Shown here: piece by piece, positions 1 to 7,670 of the stretch | Position numbering within the stretch: the first letter of the stretch is position 1 | Layout: each line of letters starts with the position of its first letter | Assembly (NCBI GenBank): GCA_049997955.1 | Contig: JAEBDY010000001.1 | Span: 62,001-126,000 of the forward strand | Length of the DNA stretch: 64,000 bases | Direction: 5' to 3' | Source: Umezawaea sp049997955 | GTDB lineage: Bacteria > Actinomycetota > Actinomycetes > Mycobacteriales > Pseudonocardiaceae | Translations under genes and position numbers: made by a program | The notes under the pieces: generated by a model | Database searches by the model: none | Told to the model about the DNA's origin: nothing | What the model saw: only the letters and a program-made list of their open reading frames with translations

Positions 1-482
1 GTGCCCGCGCGACCCACCGGGTAGTGGTGCGTCCAGCCCCGGACGGCGCCCGCGAGCATGATCCCGGTGCCGAGGTACAGCAGCGCGTGCGAGCCGCTCC
101 ACGACGTGATGTCCAGGCCGTTGACCCGGTGGTTGATCAGGTCGATCGGCAGCGCGATCAGGAACACGCCCGTGCCCCACTGCATCAGCCGCAGCGCGAG
201 CTTGTCCACGCCGTAGCCGGTGAACGTGTGGAAGAGCGTCAACCCCACGACGAGGACCGTGCCGACGGTGTTGATCAGGTGCGGTGGCGCCAGCTCGTCG
301 CGCAGCCACTTGAAGTGCCACGCGACGTCCCACGACGAGCCGAGCAGCTTCAGCAGCATGCCGACCAGCCAGAGCCGGTACAGCAGCTCGGCCAGCGGCT
401 TCGGCGTGTCGCGGCCGGGTTCTCCGCGCTCCCAGTACTGGTCGCGGAACTCCGCGACGCGTCCCCTTGCCCCCGTGTTCAC
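1..482 (-). CDS. Integral membrane protein, C-terminal part outside the window
   Basis: The 160 visible residues begin with a hydrophilic, charged stretch and then show about four hydrophobic segments (near residues 30-46, 68-84, 98-112 and 127-140), so this is a polytopic membrane protein. I do not recognise a family. The GTG at 482 is the only sensible start because the ATG just upstream runs into a stop after three codons. The reading frame is open to the window edge, so the C-terminus is missing. GC3-rich codon use supports a real gene. Confidence 0.7.
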   Translation of the reverse strand, partial: MNTGARGRVAEFRDQYWERGEPGRDTPKPLAELLYRLWLVGMLLKLLGSSWDVAWHFKWLRDELAPPHLINTVGTVLVVGLTLFHTFTGYGVDKLALRLMQWGTGVFLIALPIDLINHRVNGLDITSWSGSHALLYLGTGIMLAGAVRGWTHHYPVGRAG

Positions 483-679
483 CCGGACATGATGCGTCCC
501 CTTCGCCCCGCTAGGAAGCGAGGTTCTCCCTGGTCTTTCCGGTACTTACCCCTAGGGGAGGGCCCTGAGCAGCGTGAATGCCGGTTCACTCTTCCGAACA
601 GGTGACTTCCGTTGCTCCGGACGGCCGAACGGGAGAGGGTGCGGCGCTGAGAACCCGCTGAGAGCCATAGGAGATCAAC

Positions 680-766
680 ATGGGTGTGAAGCTCGTCGCC
701 GGCGTCCTCGTTTCGGCCCTGGTGCTCGCGGCGGTGGCCGTGGTGGCGAGGGTGTTCCTGGCCTGA
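680..766 (+). CDS. 28-residue single-span membrane peptide
   Basis: A purine-rich ribosome site (AGGAG) lies 5 bases before the ATG. The product is a short basic start (MGVKL) followed by about 20 hydrophobic residues, a single membrane helix with almost nothing outside the bilayer. Such mini-proteins are common and usually unannotated. No function can be assigned. It could be a chance ORF, but the ribosome site and clean helix argue for translation. Confidence 0.45.
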   Translation: MGVKLVAGVLVSALVLAAVAVVARVFLA

Positions 767-792
767 CGGGGCACGTGGGGCACGATTACCCC

Positions 793-1200
793 ATGACCAA
801 CCTCCTCGGACCGGACCCGACCCTGCTGCCGGAACGTCCGGAGGCGCAGGCCGCCTCCGACGGCGGCACCGATCCAGGCAAGATCGTCCGCGCCTACCCC
901 GATTTCAGCGAGGCGTGGGCGCTGCTCGCGGAGCGCGCGCTCCAGGCGGGCGACCCGGTCGCGGCGTACGCCTACGCGCGCACCGGCTACCACCGCGGTC
1001 TCGACCAGCTGCGCCGCGCGGGCTGGAAGGGCTTCGGCCCGGTGCCGTGGCGGCACCGCCCCAACCAGGGCTTCCTGCGGGCGCTCGCCGCGCTGGCGCG
1101 GGCGGCGGACGAGATCGGCGAGACCGAGGAGCACGAGCGCTGCTCGAAGTTCCTCGCCGACAGCGACCCGCAGGCGCCCGCGGCGCTCGGCTTGAGCTGA
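793..1200 (+). CDS. DUF3151 family protein
   Basis: A soluble 135-residue protein carrying the hallmark block of this actinobacterial family near the middle (AYAYARTGYHRGLDQLRR, then GWKGFGPVPW). The family is widespread in actinobacteria, often near purA, and its biochemical role is unknown. The alpha-helical, TPR-like character (AWALLAERAL, LRALAALARAADE) suggests a binding or scaffolding role, which is inference. The FUSC gene starts 3 bases after the stop, so the two are probably co-transcribed. Confidence 0.85.
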   Translation: MTNLLGPDPTLLPERPEAQAASDGGTDPGKIVRAYPDFSEAWALLAERALQAGDPVAAYAYARTGYHRGLDQLRRAGWKGFGPVPWRHRPNQGFLRALAALARAADEIGETEEHERCSKFLADSDPQAPAALGLS

Positions 1201-1203
1201 TCG

Positions 1204-2289
1204 ATGGGCGCGGTGCGTGCGGAGCTGGGGCGGAGGCTCCAGCGGTGGCGGCGCACCGCGCTGCCGATCCTCCAGGCCGCGCTGGCCGCCGGGCTGGCGT
1301 GGTTCGTCGCGACTGCGGTGGTCGGCCACCCGCACCCGTTCTTCGCGCCCATCTCCGCGGTCGTCTGCCTCGGCGTCTCGCTGGGGCAGCGGCCCCGCCG
1401 GGTGGCGGAGCTGGTCGTGGGCGTCTCGGTCGGCGTCGGCGTCGGGGACGTGCTGATCTCGCAGATCGGCTCCGGTCCGTGGCAGATCGCGCTGGTCGTG
1501 GCGCTGGCGATGTCGGCGGCCGTGCTGCTCGACGGCGGCGCGGTCATCGCCCTTCAATCCGGGTCGTCCGCGGTGCTGGTGGCGACGCTGCTGCCGCCCA
1601 GCACGAACGGCGGGCTGGACCGGATGGTCGACGCCCTGATCGGCGGCCTCGTCGGCCTGGCCGTTACGGCGCTGCTGCCCGCCAACCCGCTCACCATCGC
1701 GCACCGGCACGGCAAGGTCGTGCTGTGCGAGCTGTCCACGGCCCTGCGCGGCATCGCGAGCGCCGTGGCCGAGCACGACACCGTGAAGGCCGCGGGCGTG
1801 CTCGCCCAGCTGCGCAAGAGCCAGTCCGCCATCGAGGAGTTCAAGGACGCGCTCAAGGCCGGCAAGGAGATCGCGACCATCGCGCCGATCCGCTGGCACC
1901 GCCGCAACGAGCTGGACCACTACCGCGAGGCCGCCGTGCCGGTCGACTACGCGCTGCGCAACACCAGGGTGCTGGCGCGCCGGGCCCTGGCCGCCCTCAG
2001 GGACGGCGAACAGGTCCCGGACGTCCTCCCCGACGTGCTGCGCCGCTACGCGGACGCCGTGGACCTCCTGCGGACCGAACTGGCCCGCGGCGACCGACCC
2101 GAGGGGGCCCGCAAGGCCGTGCGGGACGCGGCGAGCACCGCGACCACGAACGAGCTGGGCGGCGACGGGTTCTCGACCAGGGTCGTGCTCGCCCAGATCC
2201 GCTCGGTCGCCGTCGACCTGCTCCAGGCGACCGGCCTGTCGCGGGCGGACGCCGTCGAGGCGCTGCCGCCGCCCACGCGCAAGCCGTGA
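1204..2289 (+). CDS. FUSC family inner-membrane protein (aromatic acid exporter type)
   Basis: A 361-residue protein with an N-terminal membrane domain of about six helices (residues 15-165), containing the HPHPFFAPISAVVCLGVSLGQRP region typical of FUSC/ArAE proteins, and a helical cytoplasmic C-terminal half. Relatives export aromatic carboxylic acids or contribute to envelope stress tolerance; the substrate here is unknown. It follows the DUF3151 gene by 3 bases. The ATG was chosen because it sits directly behind that stop. Confidence 0.8.
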   Translation: MGAVRAELGRRLQRWRRTALPILQAALAAGLAWFVATAVVGHPHPFFAPISAVVCLGVSLGQRPRRVAELVVGVSVGVGVGDVLISQIGSGPWQIALVVALAMSAAVLLDGGAVIALQSGSSAVLVATLLPPSTNGGLDRMVDALIGGLVGLAVTALLPANPLTIAHRHGKVVLCELSTALRGIASAVAEHDTVKAAGVLAQLRKSQSAIEEFKDALKAGKEIATIAPIRWHRRNELDHYREAAVPVDYALRNTRVLARRALAALRDGEQVPDVLPDVLRRYADAVDLLRTELARGDRPEGARKAVRDAASTATTNELGGDGFSTRVVLAQIRSVAVDLLQATGLSRADAVEALPPPTRKP

Positions 2290-2304
2290 GCGGCGGCCCC
2301 GTCC

Positions 2305-2559
2305 TCAGCCCTCCGGCCGGTTGAGCACTCCCACCAGCAGCTCGTGCACGGCGGAGAGGTCCTCCGGGTCCTTCAGCGCACAGCAGCCGCCGGTGAGGGC
2401 GTACCACTCGTCAGCGCCTTCGTAGCGCACCTCGGTCCGCACCGCCACGCCGTCCTCGGCCAGCACGGTGCGCAGTTCGAGCTCTCCGGTGATCACGCCG
2501 ACGTCGTCGGTCATGATCCCGCCGGGGCCCGCGACGAACGGTGACGAGTATTCGGCCAT
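2305..2559 (-). CDS. Small hypothetical protein downstream of HNH nuclease
   Basis: An 84-residue soluble, acidic protein with two adjacent cysteines (GGCCALKD, near residues 59-65) and no recognisable domain. Its ATG overlaps the TGA of the upstream nuclease gene by one base (TGATG) and a GGAAG box lies 7 bases before it, which favours this start over a GTG 6 bases upstream. Translational coupling to the nuclease suggests an accessory or immunity role, but this is only inference from position. Confidence 0.6.
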   Translation of the reverse strand: MAEYSSPFVAGPGGIMTDDVGVITGELELRTVLAEDGVAVRTEVRYEGADEWYALTGGCCALKDPEDLSAVHELLVGVLNRPEG

Positions 2560-3200
2560 CAGCACCTTCCGAGCATGTCCTGCAACGCCGTCTTCTCCGA
2601 GGTGTTAACGGTAAGGGCCCACTTGTACTTCGTGCGCGTCCACATCTTGGCGTAGGTGCACCAGTACGACGTCACCGGTGGCTTCCAGGTGGCGGGCGTC
2701 TGGTCGCCCTTCGCCTGGTTCACGTTGTCCGTGACCGCGATCAGCTGCGGTCCGCCCAGGTCGTTCGCGAACTGCTGGCGCTTCGCCGTCGTCCAGTTCC
2801 GCGCACCCGAGCGCCACGCGGCCGCCAGCGGCACGACGTGGTCGATGTCCACGTCGGACGCAGCCGTCCAGGTGGCGCCGTCGTAGGGCGAGAACCAGCG
2901 GCCGGACGTGGCCGCGCAGCTGGAGTCCACCACCACGTTGGAGCCGTCGCGCTTGAGCACGGTCTCACGGGTGTTGCAGGCACCCGAAACCGTGCTCCAG
3001 TGCGGGAACAGGTCGCGCGAATAGCCCGTCATCGACCCGTCCGCCGCGACGGTCAGCGCCGCCAGTTCGGATTTCGCGGTGGCGGTGCTGGGAATGCTCG
3101 GGGGTGTCGCGCTCGCCGACGGGACGAGTCCCAGGGTCAGCGCGACGGTAGTCAGCAATGACAGGGCCGCCACTCGGACGGCATTGTTGACCGTTGACAT
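2559..3200 (-). CDS. Secreted HNH nuclease (DUF1524/GmrSD-like HNH domain)
   Basis: This 213-residue protein has a Sec signal peptide cut after SASA (residue 31) and a C-terminal HNH nuclease domain. The DxDHxVPL motif places the catalytic histidine at residue 121, followed by N159, K164, D166 and W172, as in the secreted actinobacterial HNH family. The mature protein has cysteines at 75 and 95 plus more near the C-terminus, fitting disulfides outside the cell. It probably cleaves extracellular DNA for nutrient scavenging or competition. The small gene after it is translationally coupled. Confidence 0.85.
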   Translation of the reverse strand: MSTVNNAVRVAALSLLTTVALTLGLVPSASATPPSIPSTATAKSELAALTVAADGSMTGYSRDLFPHWSTVSGACNTRETVLKRDGSNVVVDSSCAATSGRWFSPYDGATWTAASDVDIDHVVPLAAAWRSGARNWTTAKRQQFANDLGGPQLIAVTDNVNQAKGDQTPATWKPPVTSYWCTYAKMWTRTKYKWALTVNTSEKTALQDMLGRC

Positions 3201-3263
3201 GATTCCGACCTTCCGCTAGGGAAATCGGAATTACTGTCGGGTAATCAGCCGGCCACAACAATG

Positions 3264-3284
3264 CTTTCGGGTGACACTCGAAAG
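3264..3284 (-). terminator. Hairpin just after the kinase-like gene
   Basis: Six-base arms CTTTCG and CGAAAG flank a 9-base centre that itself contains a GTG/CAC pair. It lies 15 bases beyond the stop of the gene ending at 3299 and could terminate that transcript. There is no long T tract, so the call is moderate. Confidence 0.35.
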
Positions 3285-3298
3285 AATTAGTTCGGTAC

Positions 3299-4003
3299 TT
3301 ACAACCCGCGTACCAGCCGAAGGTCCTCCGTGTGGCGGTACCAGGTCCACTTGTTCATCTGGCGGGGGTGCGCGAACCCGTCGGACCTCACCCCGGTCGG
3401 CAGGCAGCCGAGCTGGAAAGCCCGTCCGGCGGTCGCCTCCACCTTCTTGCCGAACAGCCTCTTCTGCACCACCCGCACCACCAGTCCCGCACCGCCCTCC
3501 GGGTCGGGCGTGACCTCCACCCGCGTCGCCTGGCCGCGCAGCACGTTGTCGTCGTCGCAGTAGCCGACCCCGCGCACCGGGCTGATCACGCCGAGCCCGA
3601 TCAGCACGCCGCCCGCGTCGTCCCGCAGGAACGGCACCTTGTCCGGGTCGCCGCCCAGCGCGAGGTCGAGCGCGCGACCGGGGTCGGTCGGCAGCCCCCA
3701 GAGCGCGGCCACGGCCGAGTCCGGCGAGGACGGCACGTAGGCCAGCGGCACGTCCGCGACACGCTCGGTCCGCAGCAGCCGCAAGACCACCGCGTTGAGG
3801 TCGGCGTCGGTCCCGGCGACTACGAGACGCTGATCACCCAAATTGGACACCACGGCGTCGACGTGGGCTTTTCCCGGTCGTGAGGGTACGGGGAGCACCG
3901 CGATATCGCTACGCTCCGTGATCATTGGCGACGCACTGTCGACGTTGGCGTTTCCGCAGGCCAGCACGATTCCGCGCACCATCAGCTCCTGGTCTACCCT
4001 CAT
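3299..4003 (-). CDS. Degenerate diacylglycerol-kinase-like protein divergent from purA
   Basis: A 234-residue protein whose middle part resembles the lipid/diacylglycerol kinase catalytic fold: VVAGTDADLNAVV stands where active kinases have GGDGT-LNEVV, and PLAYVPSSPDSAVAALWGLP resembles the PLG-IPAGTANDFARALGIP segment. The glycine-rich GGDG nucleotide loop is lost, so kinase activity is unlikely; this is my inference from motif shape. The C-terminus has a basic region. The start may instead be the ATG at 3982, which has a GGAG just upstream. It shares a 43-base divergent promoter region with purA. Confidence 0.6.
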   Translation of the reverse strand: MRVDQELMVRGIVLACGNANVDSASPMITERSDIAVLPVPSRPGKAHVDAVVSNLGDQRLVVAGTDADLNAVVLRLLRTERVADVPLAYVPSSPDSAVAALWGLPTDPGRALDLALGGDPDKVPFLRDDAGGVLIGLGVISPVRGVGYCDDDNVLRGQATRVEVTPDPEGGAGLVVRVVQKRLFGKKVEATAGRAFQLGCLPTGVRSDGFAHPRQMNKWTWYRHTEDLRLVRGL

Positions 4004-4046
4004 GCACCGGCATTGCCCTTCCCAGTTCTAACCCTTGGAGTTTCAC

Positions 4047-5336
4047 ATGCCGGCCGTCGTGCTGATCGGTGCCCAGTGGGGCGATGAGGGCAAGGGCAAG
4101 GCCACGGACCTGCTCGGAGAGCGCGTCCAGTGGGTCGTTCGCTACCAGGGCGGCAACAACGCGGGTCACACCGTCGTGCTGCCCAACGGCCAGAACTTCG
4201 CCCTGCACCTGATCCCCTCGGGCATCCTGACCCCCGGGGTGAAGAACGTCATCGGCAACGGTGTCGTGGTGGACCCCGGCGTGCTCCTGGACGAGCTGGG
4301 CGGCCTGGAGGCCAAGGGCGTGGACACCAGCAGCCTGCTGCTCTCCGCCGACGCGCACTTGATCATGCCGTACCACGTGGCCATCGACAAGGTCACCGAG
4401 CGCTACCTCGGCAAGGCCAAGATCGGCACCACCGGTCGCGGCATCGGCCCGTGCTACCAGGACAAGCTCGCCCGCGTGGGCGTCCGCGTCCAAGACCTGC
4501 TGGACGAGAAGATCCTGCGCCAGAAGGTCGAGGCGGCGCTGGACATCAAGAACCAGATGCTGGTCAAGGTCTACAACCGCAAGGGCATGGAGGTCGACCA
4601 CGTGGTCGACACGGTCCTGGAGCACGGCAGCAAGTTCGCGTCCCGCATCGCCGACACCAGGCTCCTGCTCAACCAGGCCCTGGAACGCGGCGAAACGGTG
4701 CTGCTCGAAGGCTCGCAGGGCACCCTCCTGGACGTCGACCACGGCACCTACCCGTTCGTCACGTCGAGCAACCCGACCTCCGGCGGCGCCTGCGCGGGCT
4801 CGGGCATCGGCCCGACCCGCATCACCACGGTCATCGGCATCCTGAAGGCGTACACGACCCGAGTCGGCTCCGGCCCGTTCCCCACGGAGCTGAACGACGA
4901 CATGGGCGAGTACCTCCGCAAGACCGGCGGCGAGGTGGGCGTCACCACCGGCCGCAACCGCCGCACCGGCTGGTTCGACGCCGTGATCGCCCGCTACGCG
5001 GCACGCGTGAACGGCATCACCGACTTCTTCCTCACCAAGCTGGACGTCCTCTCCAGCCTGGAGAAGGTCCCGGTCTGCGTGGCGTACGAGATCGACGGCA
5101 CCAGGGTCGACGAAATGCCGATGTCGCAAACGGACGTCCACCACGCGGTCCCCGTCTACGAGGAACTGCCGGGATGGTTCGAGGACATCAGCGGCTGCCG
5201 CACGTTCGAAGAACTCCCGGCAAACGCAAAGGCGTACGTCGAATACCTGGAGCAGATCTCCGGCGCCCGCATGTCAGCAATCGGCGTAGGCCCAGGCCGC
5301 GAACAGACCATCGTCCGCCACGACATGCTCGGCTAA
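4047..5336 (+). CDS. purA: Adenylosuccinate synthetase
   Basis: This enzyme joins IMP and aspartate using GTP to make adenylosuccinate, the committed step to AMP. The 429-residue length is normal. The GDEGKGK phosphate loop is at residues 12-18 and the GNNAGHT motif at 36-42; the later TTGRGIGP and TSSNPTSGG segments are also present. The ATG at 4047 is preceded by GGAG with a 6-base gap; a TTG further upstream is part of that ribosome site and is rejected. A TTCTAAC -10-like box lies in the short divergent region. purB, the next enzyme in the branch, is 25 kb downstream. Confidence 0.97.
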   Translation: MPAVVLIGAQWGDEGKGKATDLLGERVQWVVRYQGGNNAGHTVVLPNGQNFALHLIPSGILTPGVKNVIGNGVVVDPGVLLDELGGLEAKGVDTSSLLLSADAHLIMPYHVAIDKVTERYLGKAKIGTTGRGIGPCYQDKLARVGVRVQDLLDEKILRQKVEAALDIKNQMLVKVYNRKGMEVDHVVDTVLEHGSKFASRIADTRLLLNQALERGETVLLEGSQGTLLDVDHGTYPFVTSSNPTSGGACAGSGIGPTRITTVIGILKAYTTRVGSGPFPTELNDDMGEYLRKTGGEVGVTTGRNRRTGWFDAVIARYAARVNGITDFFLTKLDVLSSLEKVPVCVAYEIDGTRVDEMPMSQTDVHHAVPVYEELPGWFEDISGCRTFEELPANAKAYVEYLEQISGARMSAIGVGPGREQTIVRHDMLG

Positions 5337-5541
5337 CACAAACGCAAAAATAAACACAAACACAAGCAGGACGCGGGACACTGGCCGGGCGGACAATTCC
5401 GCCCGGCCAGCCCTATTTCCAGACCAGCAAGCGCAAGGCTCTCGGCCCAGGCCAAGCAGGACTCAGCGAGCGCAAGGCTCCGGCTCAACCAAGCCGAGCG
5501 AGCCTGCACTTCCCCCCGCACCCCGATCCGAAGCGCCCTCG

Positions 5542-5598
5542 TCGTTGATCCCCGTTTGTCAAGGCATCTTTCCCGCCTTGACAAATCGGGATCAACGA
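5542..5598. repeat. 24-bp-arm inverted repeat downstream of purA
   Basis: Arms 5542-5565 and 5575-5598 are complementary over 24 positions with two central mismatches, around the 9-base loop ATCTTTCCC. It could act as a terminator for either strand, although no T tract follows, or be a member of an intergenic palindrome family (compare 50117-50233). Confidence 0.75.
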
Positions 5599-5692
5599 TC
5601 GAGACAATTGCGCGAGCGGGGTGAGGGGAGCGCCGGGTGAGGGGGCGGGCTATCAGCAGAGCAGGGACCCCGGAACAGGAGTTGAAAACCGG

Positions 5693-5836
5693 GCGGCACG
5701 AACCAGCCAGCACGACCAGCGGCGCGAACAAGGCGGCACGACCAGCGGCCTGAACCAAGCGGCACGACCAGCGGTCCGAATCAAGCGGCCTGAACCCAGT
5801 GGCCCGAATCAAGCGGCACGACCAGCGGCCCGAGCC
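5693..5836. repeat. Imperfect short tandem repeats
   Basis: The motif GCGGCACGACCAGCGG recurs about every 26 bases with variants, separated by CTGAACCAA or CCGAATCAA. It is non-coding as far as I can tell. Confidence 0.6.
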
Positions 5837-5944
5837 CATGCCCAACCACAACGGTCCCGTCACCCAACCCATCACCGACAAACTTCCACACCCAAAAGCT
5901 CCCACACCGAGCTATGTCACCATCCGGGACGCCACCCCCGTGCG

Positions 5945-5973
5945 TTGACATCGTGTTGCCCCACCCCAAAACT
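5945..5973 (+). promoter_or_regulatory. Promoter of the sulfonate leader peptide
   Basis: A perfect -35 hexamer TTGACA (5945-5950) is followed after 17 bases by the weaker -10 AAACT-type box at 5968-5973. The expected transcript start falls at about 5980, immediately before the leader ATG at 5981, so the leader is probably read from a leaderless or nearly leaderless RNA. Confidence 0.5.
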
Positions 5974-5980
5974 CGGTCCC

Positions 5981-6061
5981 ATGAGTGAGCGCGAAGTCCT
6001 GGTCGCTCGCCTGCACGTCGATCTCCGACGCCAGGCGAGCGCGATCTGTCGCACGCGCTGA
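5981..6061 (+). CDS. Putative sulfur-responsive leader peptide
   Basis: A 26-residue peptide with the core RLHVDLRRQASAIC. This matches the actinobacterial leader-peptide type found ahead of sulfate, sulfonate and cysteine genes, with HVDL-R and a cysteine close to the C-terminus. Ribosome behaviour at the late Cys codon is thought to couple cysteine supply to downstream expression. Here it ends 62 bases before ssuC, with a small CGGGC/GCCCG hairpin (6078-6093) in between. No ribosome site precedes it, consistent with leaderless translation. Confidence 0.65.
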   Translation: MSEREVLVARLHVDLRRQASAICRTR

Positions 6062-6123
6062 TCACCTCTTCACCATCCGGGCGTTGAAGCCCGCTCCCCC
6101 TTCCGCCACCGCTGGGAGAAATC

Positions 6124-6984
6124 GTGTCGATTTCCACCGCGGGTGTACTCGCACGCCCGGATGAGGAATCAGCCGCAGCGCGCCCCACCCCGAAATCCCG
6201 AAAACGCCGCCTACCCGATCTCCGTCCATCCGATCTCCGCCTACCCGATCTCCGCCGCTGGATCAGCCCGGTAGCCCTGGTCGTCCTGTGGCAGATCGCC
6301 AGCGCGAGCGGGCTGCTCCCCCCGGACAAGCTCGCGTCCCCGTTGACCGTGTTCGACTCCGCGATCCAACTGGCCGCGGACGGCCAGCTCGGCAGCGCTT
6401 TCCTGGTGTCGATGAGCCGGGTCCTGGGCGGGTTCGCCATCGGGGCGTCCATCGGTGTGGCGCTGGGCCTGCTGTCCGGTCTGTCCCGCTGGGGCGAGCG
6501 GATCTTCGACCCGCCGGTCCAGATGCTCCGCACCCTGCCCCACCTGGGGCTGGTCCCGCTGTTCATCCTGTGGTTCGGCATCGGCGAGCAGCCGAAGCTG
6601 GCGCTGGTCGCGGCGGGTGTCGCGTTCCCGTTGTACCTCAACCTGCACGCGGGCATCCGGCAGGCGGATCCCGGCCTGCTGGAGGCGAGCCGGGTCCTCG
6701 GTTACACGGGGGCGGAGCGCCTGCTGCACGTCGTCCTCCCGTCCGCGCTGCCGCAAACCCTGGTGGGCCTGCGGATCTCGCTCGGCGCGGCCTGGCTGTC
6801 GCTGATCGTCGCGGAGCAGGTCAACGCCGACGCGGGCATCGGCTACCTGATCAACAACGCGCGGGAGTTCCTGCGCACCGACGTGGTCGTGGTCGGCCTG
6901 CTCGTCTACGCCGCGCTCGGTCTGGCGACCGACGCGCTCGTCCGCGCACTCGAGAAGAGGGTCCTCCGATGGCAAGTGCGGTGA
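6124..6984 (+). CDS. ssuC: Sulfonate ABC transporter permease
   Basis: The inner-membrane subunit of an aliphatic sulfonate importer. The 286-residue protein has a long charged N-terminus (to about residue 45) and then six membrane helices with the BPD permease loop (LLEASRVLGYTGAERLLHVVLPSALP) that contacts the ATPase. GTG at 6124 is preceded by GGGAG. The next gene overlaps its end by 16 bases. The N-terminus contains three tandem copies of a 5-residue unit (LPDLR-like), encoded by a 15-bp repeat. The substrate call rests on the linked ssuD. Confidence 0.88.
   Translation: MSISTAGVLARPDEESAAARPTPKSRKRRLPDLRPSDLRLPDLRRWISPVALVVLWQIASASGLLPPDKLASPLTVFDSAIQLAADGQLGSAFLVSMSRVLGGFAIGASIGVALGLLSGLSRWGERIFDPPVQMLRTLPHLGLVPLFILWFGIGEQPKLALVAAGVAFPLYLNLHAGIRQADPGLLEASRVLGYTGAERLLHVVLPSALPQTLVGLRISLGAAWLSLIVAEQVNADAGIGYLINNAREFLRTDVVVVGLLVYAALGLATDALVRALEKRVLRWQVR
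6211..6255 (+). repeat. 15-bp tandem repeat, three copies, inside ssuC
   Basis: Three consecutive 15-base units (CTACCCGATCTCCGT and two close variants) encode LPDLR-PSDLR-LPDLR in the cytoplasmic N-terminus of the permease. Being in frame, copy number could change without breaking the gene. Confidence 0.8.
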
Positions 6985-7670
6985 GCGTTCGAGGCCTGGT
7001 CAAGGAGTTCGGCGACCGCCGGGTGCTCGACCGGGTCGACCTCGACATCGAGCCCGGCGAGTTCGTCGCCCTGCTCGGTCGCAGCGGCTCCGGCAAGTCG
7101 ACGCTGCTCCGCGTCCTGGCGGGACTCGACACCGACGTCGACGGTGCCTTCGAGGTGCCCGGCACGATCTCGGTCGCGTTCCAGCAGCCGCGCCTGCTGC
7201 CGTGGCGGCGGGTGTGGCGCAACGTCTCCCTGGGGCTGAGGGGTGTCGACGGCCGCGCGGTCGCCGAGAAGGCGCTGGCCGAGGTGCGGTTGACCGACCA
7301 CGTCGACGCCTGGCCGCTGACCCTGTCCGGCGGCGAGGCGCAACGGGTGTCGCTGGCCCGCGCGCTGGTCCGCGAGCCGGACGTGCTCCTGCTGGACGAG
7401 CCGTTCGGCGCGCTGGACGCGCTGACCAGGCTCGCGATGCACCACCTCGTCGACCAGTTGTGGCGCGAGCACCGGCCCGCGGTGCTGCTCGTGACGCACG
7501 ACGTGGACGAGGCGCTGCTGCTGGCCGACCGGATCCTCGTGCTGGACGAGGGCCGGATCGTGGCCGAGCACCGCGTGGGCCTCACCCGCCCGCGCCGCCG
7601 CGCGTCCTTCGTGGACCTCCGCACCCGAGTGCTGTCCGATCTGGGAGTCGATGATGTCGAAGCCGCGTAG
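6969..7670 (+). CDS. ssuB: Sulfonate ABC transporter ATP-binding protein
   Basis: This 233-residue ATPase drives the importer. The Walker A loop GRSGSGKST is at residues 37-45, the Q-loop near 72, the signature LSGGEAQR at 119-126 and Walker B DVLLLDEP at 138-145, with the switch histidine in LLVTHDVDEAL. The ATG at 6969 lies inside the end of ssuC (16-base overlap) and the stop lies inside the start of ssuA, so the three subunits are tightly coupled. All catalytic motifs are intact. Confidence 0.92.
   Translation: MASAVSVRGLVKEFGDRRVLDRVDLDIEPGEFVALLGRSGSGKSTLLRVLAGLDTDVDGAFEVPGTISVAFQQPRLLPWRRVWRNVSLGLRGVDGRAVAEKALAEVRLTDHVDAWPLTLSGGEAQRVSLARALVREPDVLLLDEPFGALDALTRLAMHHLVDQLWREHRPAVLLVTHDVDEALLLADRILVLDEGRIVAEHRVGLTRPRRRASFVDLRTRVLSDLGVDDVEAA

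Larger units (their letters stand above)
5337..5980 (+). other. Gene-poor spacer between purA and the sulfonate operon
   Basis: I see no credible gene in this 640-base stretch. Open frames on both strands have poor third-position GC bias and repetitive translations. It contains a long hairpin (5542-5598), a run of imperfect GCGGCACGACCAGCGG-type repeats (5693-5836) and, at the far end, the promoter of the sulfonate leader peptide. Confidence 0.6.

Noticed and set aside
586..1920. Long minus-strand frame opposite DUF3151 and FUSC genes
   Set aside because: Its composition (Arg/Gln/Asp/His-rich) is that of an antisense shadow; the + strand genes have clear families.
5333..5905. 190-codon minus-strand frame after purA
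   Set aside because: It covers repeats and the hairpin, has no third-position GC bias and ends in a Cys/Leu run read from CACAAA repeats.
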